From Amycolatopsis sp. NBC_00345 (GTDB lineage: Bacteria; Actinomycetota; Actinomycetes; Mycobacteriales; Pseudonocardiaceae), in the NCBI RefSeq assembly GCF_036116635.1, contig NZ_CP107995.1, forward strand, positions 3,038,001 through 3,102,000: a DNA stretch of 64,000 bases, in the 5' to 3' direction. Below are positions 16,447-23,532 of this stretch, in pieces. Position 1 is the stretch's first letter, and each line of letters opens with the position of its first letter. The translations under genes were made by a program, and so were the position numbers. The notes under the pieces were generated by a model. That model had not been told where the DNA came from. It did no database searches and saw only the letters and a list, made by a program, of their open reading frames with translations.

Positions 16447-17271
16447 TCAGCCCACGGTCTCCGGGTCGAGCCCGGTGCGCGTGCCATTGTCCAGTTCGGA
16501 CAGTGCGGCCAGGTCGTCGTCCGCCAGCTCGAAATCGAAGACGTCGAAGTTCTCGCGGATGCGCGACGGCGTGGCGGACTTCGGGATCGCGATCGTGCCC
16601 AGCTGCAGGTGCCAGCGCAGCACGAGCTGGGCGGGCGTCTTGCCGTACTTCGCCGCCAGCGCGGTGATCACGCGCTCCCCGAGCAGCCGTCCCTGCGCCA
16701 GCGGGGCCCAGGCCTCCGTGGCGATACCGTGCTTGGCGTGGAACGCGCGCAGCTCCGTCTGCTGGAGCCACGGGTGCAGCTCCACCTGGTTCACCGCGGG
16801 CACGACGCCGGTCTCGTCGAGCAACCGGCGCAGGTGCGTCACCCCGAAGTTGGACACGCCGATCGCGCGCACCCGCCCCTCGCGCTGCAGCTCCCCCAGC
16901 GCACGCCAGGTCTCGACGTAGCGGTCCAGCCGCGGCTGCGGCCAGTGGATCAGGTACAGGTCGAGCTGCCCGAGCCCGAGTGCGTCGGCGCTGCGGTCGA
17001 ACGCCCGCAGCGCCCGATCCCGGCCGTGGTCGGTGTTCCACAGCTTGGTGGTGACGAAGAACTCCTCGCGCGGCACGCCGGAAGCCCTGACCGCGGCGCC
17101 CACTTCCGCCTCGTTGCCGTACAGCGTGGCGGTGTCGATGCTCCGGTAGCCGGCCTGGATCGCCGCGGCGACCACTTTCTCCGTCTGGGCCGCGTGGACC
17201 TGGTAGACGCCGAAGCCGAGCTGCGGCACGGTCACCGCGTTGTTCAGGGTGAGCAGGGGCGGCATGGCCAT
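16447..17271 (-). CDS. Aldo/keto reductase
   Basis: 274 residues, NADPH-dependent carbonyl reductase of the AKR5-like bacterial group. The catalytic tetrad is present: Asp in RSIDTATLYGNE, Tyr in the same motif, Lys in VTTKLWN and His in YLIHWPQP. The cofactor loop IPKSATPSRIREN lies near the C-terminus. Substrate not predictable (2,5-diketogluconate reductase-like enzymes look the same). Single-gene unit. Confidence 0.92.
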   Translation of the reverse strand: MAMPPLLTLNNAVTVPQLGFGVYQVHAAQTEKVVAAAIQAGYRSIDTATLYGNEAEVGAAVRASGVPREEFFVTTKLWNTDHGRDRALRAFDRSADALGLGQLDLYLIHWPQPRLDRYVETWRALGELQREGRVRAIGVSNFGVTHLRRLLDETGVVPAVNQVELHPWLQQTELRAFHAKHGIATEAWAPLAQGRLLGERVITALAAKYGKTPAQLVLRWHLQLGTIAIPKSATPSRIRENFDVFDFELADDDLAALSELDNGTRTGLDPETVG

Positions 17272-17343
17272 GGAGGCGGGTCCTCACTGCGGTTTCCTGG
17301 GCTGACCCTGCCGATCCTGCCACCCCGCGCCCGGGCCCACCAT

Positions 17344-17379
17344 CGCACCGTCGCCATGCTCGAGCGCGGCGACGGTGCG
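17344..17379 (-). terminator. Hairpin after the XRE regulator gene
   Basis: Perfect 12-bp arms (17344-17355 and 17368-17379) with a 12-nt loop, between the XRE gene stop and the aldo/keto reductase start, both minus strand. No U-tract; probably ends the regulator transcript. Confidence 0.5.
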
Positions 17380-17482
17380 CCGGCCTCGGTGCGGACGGAT
17401 GGCCTTCCCTGCGGCTCGCGATAGCGCAGCAGCCCCTCTCCGCCGCATTCAGGCTCGGTTACGGGCTGTCACGGGCTGGGCC

Positions 17483-18316
17483 TCAGCCCACCGCGTGCTC
17501 GTGCAGGTACGCCGCCGTGGCCGGGTCCGCCGGGTAGAACGACTCGATCACCAGCTCGGCCACGGTCACGTCGAGCGGGGTGCCGAACGTCGCCACCGTG
17601 CTGAAGAACGTCAGCTCCGTGCCCTGGTGGAGGTAGCGCAGCGGGACGAAGATGTCGCCGGGGCCGGGCAGCTCGACCTCCGGCACCGGCTGGTCGCACG
17701 GGTAGCCGCGCAGCTCGGCCAGCAGCTCGGCGAGCCCGGCGTCGGCGGTCGCCTCGACCTGGCGGCGGAGGCGGCCGAGCAGGTGGGCGCGCCACTCCCC
17801 CAGGTTCAGCACGTTCGGCGCCATGCCGTCCGGGTGCAGGGTGACGCGCAGGACGTTCGACGGTGGCGCGAGCAGCTCCGGCGCGACGCCGTCGACGAGC
17901 AACTGCAGGCTTGCGTTGGCGTCGACCAGGTTCCAGGCCCGGTCGACGACGGCGGCCGGGTACGGTTCGTGCCCGGTGAGCAGCAGGCGCACCGCGTCCC
18001 GCACGGCCTTCAGCTCCGGCGCGGCGAGTTCGCTTTCGCCGTACGCCGGCGCGTACCCGGCGGCGAGCAGGAGCTGGTTGCGCTCCCGCAGCGGCACGTC
18101 GAGGTGCTCGCCGAGGCGCAGCACCATCTCGCGGCTCGGCCGGGAGCGGCCCGTCTCCACGAAGCTCAGGTGCCGGGTCGAGATGTCCGCGGAGATCGCC
18201 AGGTCGAGCTGGCTGATCCGCCGCCGGTCGCGCCATTCGCGCAGCAGCACGCCGACCGCGCTGCGCCGCGCGGGGGCCTTCACCGAAGTCGTCACCCCGA
18301 GGACGCTACGGCCCAC
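17483..18316 (-). CDS. XRE-family regulator with MmyB-like ligand domain
   Basis: 277 residues. HTH_XRE domain at residues 20-80 (LLREWRDRRRISQLDLAISADISTRHLSFVETGR, given here only as a location), then the MmyB-type PAS-like domain (AWNLVDANASLQLLV; LRGYPCDQPVPE). Such regulators bind fatty-acid-like ligands and control divergent small enzymes. Divergent from an NTF2-like gene, with two matching palindromes between them that are good operator candidates. Confidence 0.9.
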   Translation of the reverse strand: MGRSVLGVTTSVKAPARRSAVGVLLREWRDRRRISQLDLAISADISTRHLSFVETGRSRPSREMVLRLGEHLDVPLRERNQLLLAAGYAPAYGESELAAPELKAVRDAVRLLLTGHEPYPAAVVDRAWNLVDANASLQLLVDGVAPELLAPPSNVLRVTLHPDGMAPNVLNLGEWRAHLLGRLRRQVEATADAGLAELLAELRGYPCDQPVPEVELPGPGDIFVPLRYLHQGTELTFFSTVATFGTPLDVTVAELVIESFYPADPATAAYLHEHAVG

Positions 18317-18330
18317 GGGGAACCGGTGCC

Positions 18331-18347
18331 ATTACCTTTCGGGTAAT
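18331..18347. promoter_or_regulatory. Operator candidate 1 (ATTACC-N5-GGTAAT)
   Basis: A 17-bp palindrome 14 bp upstream of the XRE start; exact complementarity extends to 9-bp arms over 18328-18350. Same length and layout as the element at 18387-18403. Confidence 0.6.
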
Positions 18348-18386
18348 GGCCCGCTGCCGAGGCTCGGCCCGGCGGTGGGCGGTGGC

Positions 18387-18403
18387 GTTACCTCCGGCGT
18401 AAT
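18387..18403. promoter_or_regulatory. Operator candidate 2 (GTTACC-N5-CGTAAT)
   Basis: Imperfect 17-bp copy of the palindrome at 18331-18347, centres 56 bp apart, both in the divergent promoter region of the XRE and NTF2-like genes. Shared consensus RTTACC-N5-SGTAAT. Confidence 0.55.
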
Positions 18404-18487
18404 CGACGCCGTGCCGCGGCCCCGGCAGTCTTGGCGGCAACGAGGACAGCGAACCCGTTGTCCCCCAGGAGGAACAGGAGCAGCACA

Positions 18488-18850
18488 GTGTCCGATGTGC
18501 ACAACACGGTCGAGCAGTACATCGCCGTCTGGAACGAGACCGGCGCCGAGCGCCGGCTGGCCCTCATCGCCGAGCTGTTCACCCCCGAGGCGACCTACAC
18601 CGACCCGCTGGGCGCGGTCAGCGGCCACGACGGGATCGACGGCTTCATCGCCGGCGCGCAGGCGCAGTTCGCGGGCCTGTCCTTCAGCCTGCCCGCGGCC
18701 CCGGACGCCCACCACGACCTGGCGCGGTTCCAGTGGTACCTCAGCGCCCCGGGCGTGACGGAACCGATCGCGATCGGGTTCGACGTGGTGGAGCTGGACG
18801 GCGGCCGGATCACCAAGGTGCACGGGTTCCTGGACAAGATCCCGGGCTGA
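18488..18850 (+). CDS. NTF2-like/SnoaL-like protein
   Basis: 120 residues from the GTG at 18488 (AGGAG upstream), beginning VSDVHNTVEQYIAVWNE. The single cone-shaped alpha+beta NTF2 fold is indicated by FTPEATYTDPLG and the C-terminal strands IAIGFDVVELDGGRITKVHGFLD. Members include small isomerases and ligand-binding proteins; substrate unknown. Its divergent XRE neighbour probably represses it. Confidence 0.85.
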   Translation: MSDVHNTVEQYIAVWNETGAERRLALIAELFTPEATYTDPLGAVSGHDGIDGFIAGAQAQFAGLSFSLPAAPDAHHDLARFQWYLSAPGVTEPIAIGFDVVELDGGRITKVHGFLDKIPG

Positions 18851-18938
18851 CGCCGGATCGCCTCCGGGTGGTGGGCCCGCGTTCCCGCCGGGTCCACCAC
18901 CTCACGGCGTCCGAGATCAGAGGGGAGCGGGGGCCACA

Positions 18939-19035
18939 TGGTCCAGACCTGCGGGAACGAGCAGCCGGGTGGCCCAGACCGGTGAGAACGAGAGGCCGGG
19001 TGGTCCAGACCTGAGACGACCGTATGGTCCAGACC
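18939..19035. repeat. Array of four DasR-like operator sequences
   Basis: TGGTCCAGACC at 18939-18949, TGGCCCAGACC at 18970-18980, and TGGTCCAGACC at 19001-19011 and 19025-19035. Start-to-start spacing is 31, 31 and 24 bp, and the 20-bp spacers of the first two units are themselves related (both contain GAACGAG and end GCCGGG). The core differs by one base from the DasR/GntR-family palindrome TGGTCTAGACCA. It fills the gap between the NTF2-like gene and the riboswitch terminator. Confidence 0.6.
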
Positions 19036-19114
19036 GGCGCCAGCCAAAGGGGCCGGACCACCCCGCGCCGCCGCGTGGTCATCAGGATCAGCCGCGCGGA
19101 ATCCCGCGTGCCAC

Positions 19115-19149
19115 AAGAAAACCCGGCGAGCCGAGGTGCTCGAGCCGGG
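19115..19149 (-). terminator. Terminator of the glycine riboswitch
   Basis: On the minus strand CCCGGC (19149-19144) pairs with GCCGGG (19127-19122) around a GC-rich loop and is followed at once by TTTTCTT. It begins right after the P1 stem of the second aptamer, so it is the likely expression platform. Confidence 0.75.
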
Positions 19150-19365
19150 GGCCTCCCCACTCTGTCCGTACCCCGAGGGGCGCCTGAGAGTTTCACCCGC
19201 GTGGTGAGCCGGGTTTGCACCGTCGGCGGGAGCGGCGGGTGGTTACCTGCCGATCCGCTTTCCAGAGGCGTCTAGTCCGCGCGGTCCGGGGTGCCTGAGA
19301 GGTTCCGGGGAGGACTTGCTCCTTCGGCGCCGAGCTCGTGGATGCCGGCTCGGTCTCTCCCGCGC
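19150..19365 (-). ncRNA. Tandem glycine riboswitch (gcvT type), no downstream gene
   Basis: Both aptamers are readable on the minus strand. The first begins GGGAGAGACC and contains GCCGAAGGAGCAA, CCTCTCAGGCA and CTCTGGAAAGCGG. The second contains CCGACGGTGCAAACCCGG, ACTCTCAGGCGCC and GGACAGAGTGGGG. These are the conserved cores of the glycine-sensing tandem aptamer. A -10-like TAAAGT (19393-19388) just upstream suggests an own promoter. In related genomes this RNA controls gcvP after the garA-ftsR-DUF151-MerR block, but here no credible minus-strand gene follows. Confidence 0.93.
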
Positions 19366-19414
19366 GGGTTCGTCGACCGCGCTTGCTACTTTACCCCCGG
19401 CCCGCGGCCGGTGA

Positions 19415-19996
19415 TCACCCGGTGCGGCGGGCGTTGCGGCGCTGGGTGAGCTCGTCCGGCTCGACCGACTCGACGATCCCGCCGTCGGCGCGCTCGGCCT
19501 GGAACTCGTGGATCGTGCCGCTGATCTCCTGCATGGCGCCGCTGACCGCGATGCCGAACACGCCCTGCCCGCCTTGGAGCAGATCGACGATCTCCTCCGG
19601 CGAGGTGCACTCGTACACCGTGGTGCCGTCGGAGAACAGGGTCACGCGCGCGAGGTCACGCACGCCCCGCAGCCGCAGGTGCTCCACCGCGACGCGGATG
19701 TTCTGCAGCGAGACCCCGGTGTCCAGCAGCCGCTTGACCACCTTGAGCACCAGGATGTCCTTGAACGAGTACAGCCGCTGCGAGCCCGAGCCGTGCGCGG
19801 TCCGGATGCTCGGGGCCACCAGTTTCGTCCGGGCCCAGTAATCGAGCTGCCGGTAGGTGATCCCCGCGATCTGGCACGCGGCGGGGCCGCGGTAGCCGAC
19901 CAGCTCGTCCGGCAACGAGGCGTCGGGGAACAGCTCGCCCTGCTCGCCGTCGGCGGCACGAACAGGCGGCCTCTCCGGACTACCAGCCTCGACCAC
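19415..19996 (-). CDS. MerR-family regulator (Rv1830-like)
   Basis: 193 residues from the GTG at 19996, which follows GGGGAGG; the longer frame to 20158 lacks a site. The winged-helix MerR domain starts at GYRGPAACQIAGITYRQLDYW, continues RLYSFKDILVLKVVKRLLDTG, and is followed by a short coiled effector region. It belongs to the second MerR of the conserved gcvH-garA-MerR-DUF151-MerR block of actinobacteria (Rv1830 in M. tuberculosis). The glycine riboswitch starts 50 bp after its stop. Confidence 0.88.
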   Translation of the reverse strand: MVEAGSPERPPVRAADGEQGELFPDASLPDELVGYRGPAACQIAGITYRQLDYWARTKLVAPSIRTAHGSGSQRLYSFKDILVLKVVKRLLDTGVSLQNIRVAVEHLRLRGVRDLARVTLFSDGTTVYECTSPEEIVDLLQGGQGVFGIAVSGAMQEISGTIHEFQAERADGGIVESVEPDELTQRRNARRTG

Positions 19997-20224
19997 GCAA
20001 GCCTCCCCTCGCCCGACCTGGCGGCCGGCGAATGACAGCCGGTCGAGCCCAGGAGCGGGATCGGCCGGGGAGAACCACCACGATCGCGCCCCAGTCAGCG
20101 AATCACATCGCGGCGATTTACCGCCTTCGACGGTAAGCCCGCACCGCGGGGCGGTCAACGCGACGCGCGGCGCACCTCAAGCCCGTCTTGAGCCTTTGGT
20201 CCGTTCGCCGTACGGATTTGCCCA

Positions 20225-20264
20225 TTTTTACTCAGCCGTGTTACTTTTTACTCATGCGAGTAAA
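20225..20264. promoter_or_regulatory. TetR operator candidate overlapping the start codon
   Basis: TTTTTACTCA occurs twice, 20 bp apart (20225-20234 and 20245-20254). The second is part of the palindrome TTTACTC-ATGC-GAGTAAA (20247-20264), whose centre contains the ATG of the tetR gene. Strongly AT-rich for this genome. Suggests autorepression. Confidence 0.55.
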
Positions 20265-20895
20265 CTTCGACACGCAAGCCGAACTCGGGCTGAGCGTCAC
20301 GGAGGCGACGACCCGGGCGCAGATCATCAGCGCCACCATCGCGACGATCGCCGGCCACGGGTACACCCGGACCACGTTCTCGAAGATCAAGGAGCGCGCG
20401 GGCCTGAGCAGCACGCGGATGATCTCCTACCACTTCACGAACAAGGCGGGCCTGATGCAGGCCGTGCTGAGCACGGTCTCCGAGACCAAGGCGATGTTCC
20501 TGCGGCAGCGCAGCGCCGGGGTCGACCCCGGCGACCGGCCGGGCAACCTGCGCGCGCACATCGAGACGTCGGTGGCGTTCCTGCGCGACTACCCCGAATG
20601 CGTCCGGGTGCTGGTCGAGTTCGGCGCCAACGCCGAGGACGCGGACGGCTGGGCGATGACCCCGGTGCTGGTCACGGAGCTGCGCGTCGGCGCCGTGCAC
20701 CGGCAGCTCAAGCAGGGCCAGGCGGAGGGGGCGTTCGGCGAGTTCGCGCCGGAGGTGATGGCGATGTCCATCGCCCAGGCCATCGACGGCGTGGCGGCGG
20801 CGTACGCGGCGGACCCGTCGACCGACCTCGATCGCTACGGCCGGGAACTCGCGGACCTGTTCGAGCGCGCGACCGCGCCGACCGGAAAGAGCTGA
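20254..20895 (+). CDS. TetR-family transcriptional regulator
   Basis: 213 residues from ATG 20254 (MRVNFDTQAELGLSVTEATT). HTH: ATIAGHGYTRTTFSKIKERAGLSSTRMISYHF, located at about residues 28-60. The ligand domain is of the TetR_C type with LRAHIETSVAFLRDYPECVRV. No Shine-Dalgarno site precedes the ATG, so the message may be leaderless; an upstream in-frame start at 20188 exists but would place the operator inside the gene. Divergent from the Rv1830-like gene; target unknown. Confidence 0.85.
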   Translation: MRVNFDTQAELGLSVTEATTRAQIISATIATIAGHGYTRTTFSKIKERAGLSSTRMISYHFTNKAGLMQAVLSTVSETKAMFLRQRSAGVDPGDRPGNLRAHIETSVAFLRDYPECVRVLVEFGANAEDADGWAMTPVLVTELRVGAVHRQLKQGQAEGAFGEFAPEVMAMSIAQAIDGVAAAYAADPSTDLDRYGRELADLFERATAPTGKS

Positions 20896-20906
20896 TCCCG
20901 CCGAAG

Positions 20907-20959
20907 TCCCTGAAGGCCACCATGAGGGCATATCCGACCCTCATGGTGGCCTTCAGGGA
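20907..20959. repeat. Long perfect palindrome, GAAGGCCACC family
   Basis: 22-bp perfect arms (20907-20928 and 20938-20959) around a 9-nt loop, 12 bp after the tetR stop. The arm core CTGAAGGCCACC recurs in the palindrome at 31327-31379 with the same 9-nt loop length. Probably serves as transcript terminator while belonging to a dispersed repeat family. Confidence 0.75.
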
Positions 20960-21051
20960 TCCTTGGGGATCAGAGCTGACGCCGACGGGAAAGCACGCCG
21001 GGAGTCAGGTGGCGAACGCGTCCGTGCTCCGGCCGCGTTCGCCCGCACGGC

Positions 21052-21525
21052 TCAGGTGTCGGCGCCGCGGAAGTCTTCGGGTGAGACGGAGTCGAGGAAC
21101 TCGCGGAACTTCTCGACCTCGTCCTCCTGCTCGTCCGGGATGATCAGGCCGGCCTCTTCCAGCACCGCGTCCACGGCGTGGATGGGCACGCCGATCCGCA
21201 GCGCCAGCGCGACCGAGTCGCTCGGGCGGGCGGAGACCCGGATGTCGCCGTCGAAGACGAGCTCGGCGAAGAAGGTGCCTTCCTTCAGGTCGGTGATCAC
21301 GACCTGCTCCAGCTCGCGGCCGAGCGCCCCGATGACCTCTTTGAGGAGGTCGTGGGTCAGTGGCCGGGCCGGGCGGACTCCCTGCTGCTCCAAGGCGATG
21401 GCGGTGGCTTCGACCGAGCCGATCCAGATCGGCAGGTACCGCTCGCCCTCGGTCTCCCGCAGCAACAAGATCGGCTGATTCGCGGGCAGCTCCACCCGCA
21501 CGCCGACGACGCGCATCTCGCTCAT
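21052..21525 (-). CDS. Bifunctional nuclease family protein (DUF151)
   Basis: 157 residues from the ATG at 21525 (GGGAGG 9 nt upstream). DUF151 domain with LPIWIGSVEATAIALEQQG, THDLLKEVIGALG and RPSDSVALALRIGVPI, the hallmark of the family that in plants has DNase/RNase activity. Acidic C-terminus (PDEQEDEVEKFREFLDSV). Conserved member of the gcvH-garA-ftsR-DUF151-MerR block; bacterial role unsettled. About 220 bp separate it from ftsR, enough for its own promoter. Confidence 0.9.
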   Translation of the reverse strand: MSEMRVVGVRVELPANQPILLLRETEGERYLPIWIGSVEATAIALEQQGVRPARPLTHDLLKEVIGALGRELEQVVITDLKEGTFFAELVFDGDIRVSARPSDSVALALRIGVPIHAVDAVLEEAGLIIPDEQEDEVEKFREFLDSVSPEDFRGADT

Positions 21526-21745
21526 CGGGCTTCGCCTCCCTCTCGTGCACACGGGCTGCAGCGCTTGCGACGTACTAGCGCCGATGGTTCCGACGCTACC
21601 CGTCATCCGGGCGCTGTGCTCGCTAGTGGCGGACTTTCACAGTTCGCGGCGCCGCAAACCGTTCCCCTCACGGTACGGCATACGGACGCGAACATTCAGT
21701 CATTGACATTCGACAGGAAAAGGGTTTCACGGCATAACAGCCGGT

Positions 21746-22507
21746 TCAACCCCCGGTGACGCCCCGGATCCCGGCTTTGACGAGGAGCGTGTGCAGCGTC
21801 ACGGACAGCGCCGCCAGCTCCCGGACGACTTCGTCGGCCCGGGCTTTGGCATCCGCGTCACGGTGGCGATACACGGGCGTCACAATCTGTTCCAGCAAAC
21901 CGACTTCACGGTCGGCCGAGGCGCGGAAGGCACGCAGATGTCTCGGCTCGATACCGAATTCGGTCATCGCCTTCACGGTGCGCGCGACGTGCACCGCGTC
22001 GGGATCGAAGAAGCCGGCCGCGCCGGGCCGCACGAGTCCGTACTGCTGCAGCTCGGCCAGCATCGCGGCGTCGATGCCGGCTTGCGCCAGCAGCTCCTCC
22101 TGGGTCAGCCGGACCTCGCGGTCGGTCTCGAAGTCCGCCGGCCCCGGGAGGCCGCCGGGCTCCGCCGGCGCGTCGAGCGGGACCAGCTTCCGCGGCAGCC
22201 GCGGCGCGGGCGCGGCGGGCTCCATCCCGGAGTCCGCCGCGTCCAGCTGTTCCTTGATGACCTTGAGCGGGAGGTAGTGGTCCCGCTGCGCGGACAGCAC
22301 GAATCGGAGGCGCTCCACGTCCGCCACGGCGAACTGCCGGTACCCCGAAGCGGTCCGACCCGGCTGGACCAGGCCTTCCGCTTCGAGGAACCGGATCTTG
22401 GAGATGGTGACATCGGGGAAGTCGCCGCGCAGCTGCGCCAGCACCGCCCCGATGCTCAACCCGTCGCGCCGGGCCTCCGAACGACCGGGCTGCCCGGCCG
22501 CCGTCAC
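21746..22507 (-). CDS. ftsR: FtsR-like MerR-family regulator (Rv1828 type)
   Basis: 253 residues. MerR winged helix at residues 15-85 (LSIGAVLAQLRGDFPDVTIS; RFLEAEGLVQPGRTASGYRQF). A second conserved domain near the C-terminus (YGLVRPGAAGFFDPDAVHVAR, EFGIEPRHLRAF) distinguishes this family. The orthologue next to garA/odhI in Corynebacterium, FtsR, activates ftsZ and so links to division. The GTG start overlaps the garA stop (GTGA). Confidence 0.85.
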   Translation of the reverse strand: MTAAGQPGRSEARRDGLSIGAVLAQLRGDFPDVTISKIRFLEAEGLVQPGRTASGYRQFAVADVERLRFVLSAQRDHYLPLKVIKEQLDAADSGMEPAAPAPRLPRKLVPLDAPAEPGGLPGPADFETDREVRLTQEELLAQAGIDAAMLAELQQYGLVRPGAAGFFDPDAVHVARTVKAMTEFGIEPRHLRAFRASADREVGLLEQIVTPVYRHRDADAKARADEVVRELAALSVTLHTLLVKAGIRGVTGG

Positions 22508-22971
22508 TGCGCCCCCTGGCCCCCGTGCCCCGGGCCGGTCAGGAAGACCAGGCGGAACTTCCCGATCTGCACCTCGTCGCCACCGGCCAGCACGGCCTGG
22601 TCGACCGGCTCCCGGTTGACGTAGGTGCCGTTCAGGCTGCCGACGTCGATCACCACGAACTCGCCGCCCTCACGCCGGAACTCGGCGTGGCGGCGGGAGA
22701 CGGTGACGTCGTCGAGGAAGATGTCGCTGTCCGGGTGCCGCCCGGCACTGGTCGTGTCCCGGTCGAGCAGGAACCGCGAACCCGCGTTGGGGCCGCGCTT
22801 CACCACCAGAAGCGCGGAACCCGGCGGCAGGGCGTCGACGCCCTGGACCGGTGCCTCGGCAGCCGGGGCGGACTCGTGGCCTTCGACGTCGGCCAGGAAG
22901 TCGGCCCGGAAGACAGAGGTCCGCTCCGGAGACTGCTCCGGGGGAACGCCGGGCCCGTCGTTCGTGCTCAC
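22504..22971 (-). CDS. garA: GarA/OdhI, FHA-domain regulator of 2-oxoglutarate metabolism
   Basis: 155 residues. N-terminal phosphoacceptor motif PERTSVFRADFL (residues 15-26) and FHA domain at about 55-150 (SAGRHPDSDIFLDDVTVSRRHAEFR; VGSLNGTYVNREP). Unphosphorylated GarA binds and inhibits 2-oxoglutarate dehydrogenase and glutamate enzymes; phosphorylation by PknB or PknG makes it bind itself and release them. In mycobacteria the motif is ETTSVFRADFL with two acceptor threonines (T21 PknG, T22 PknB). Here the first is Arg17 and only Thr18 remains. Confidence 0.95.
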   Translation of the reverse strand: MSTNDGPGVPPEQSPERTSVFRADFLADVEGHESAPAAEAPVQGVDALPPGSALLVVKRGPNAGSRFLLDRDTTSAGRHPDSDIFLDDVTVSRRHAEFRREGGEFVVIDVGSLNGTYVNREPVDQAVLAGGDEVQIGKFRLVFLTGPGHGGQGAQ

Positions 22972-23104
22972 CTGAGCTCTCCTCTACACAAGATAAAACC
23001 ATTGACCAAGAACGTGTGGCTGCCAACGTACCGTGCCTGATCGGTTCCGGACCCCGGGGCTCCCTCTTCCGCGATCCGGCGCCCCGGGCCAGGCCGAACC
23101 CGCC

Positions 23105-23488
23105 TCAGCCGGCGATGAGCGCCTGGTAGGCCTCGGCTTCGAGCAGGGCGTCGAGGCCCGCCGGGTCGTCGAGCCGGATCTCCACGAGCCAGCCCTCGCC
23201 GTACGGGTCGGAGTTGATCAGCTCGGGCGACTCCGCGACCGCGCCGTTCACCGCGACGATCTCGCCGTCGACGGGCGCGAACAGCTCGGAGACGCTCTTG
23301 GTCGACTCCACCTCGCCGAAGCCGTCGCCCGCGCCCACCTGCCTGCCCACCTCGGGCAGGTCCACGAACACGACGTCGCCGAGCTGGTCCTGCGCGTACT
23401 CGGTGATACCCACCCGGACCACTGAGCCCTCGCGCGTGGCGACCCACTCGTGTTCCTCGGTGTAGCGGAGTTCTTCCGGAGTGGACAA
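23105..23488 (-). CDS. gcvH: Glycine cleavage system H protein
   Basis: 127 residues, normal length. Carries the aminomethyl arm on lipoyl-lysine, here Lys64 in GEVESTKSVSELFAP. RYTEEHEWV at the N-terminus and NSDPYGEGWLVEI near the C-terminus are conserved. It opens the gcvH-garA block. No gcvP or gcvT is in the window, so the complex must be completed from elsewhere; the glycine riboswitch 4 kb away is the remnant link to glycine control. Confidence 0.95.
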   Translation of the reverse strand: MSTPEELRYTEEHEWVATREGSVVRVGITEYAQDQLGDVVFVDLPEVGRQVGAGDGFGEVESTKSVSELFAPVDGEIVAVNGAVAESPELINSDPYGEGWLVEIRLDDPAGLDALLEAEAYQALIAG

Positions 23489-23532
23489 GACCGCTCCCCT
23501 TCCTGATGCCGTTTGCCGCGCTCAGTCTTCCA

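Noticed and set aside
18595..19220. Minus-strand ORFs of 136 and 173 codons downstream of the glycine riboswitch as possible targets
   Set aside because: Both consist of Arg/Pro/Ser/Trp-rich translation of the repeat array and the antisense of the NTF2-like gene; no family resemblance and no ribosome site. They do not rescue the riboswitch from being an orphan.
19415..20158. Extended start of the Rv1830-like regulator at 20158
   Set aside because: The extra 54 residues have no ribosome site and would lie in the divergent promoter region; GTG 19996 follows GGGGAGG.
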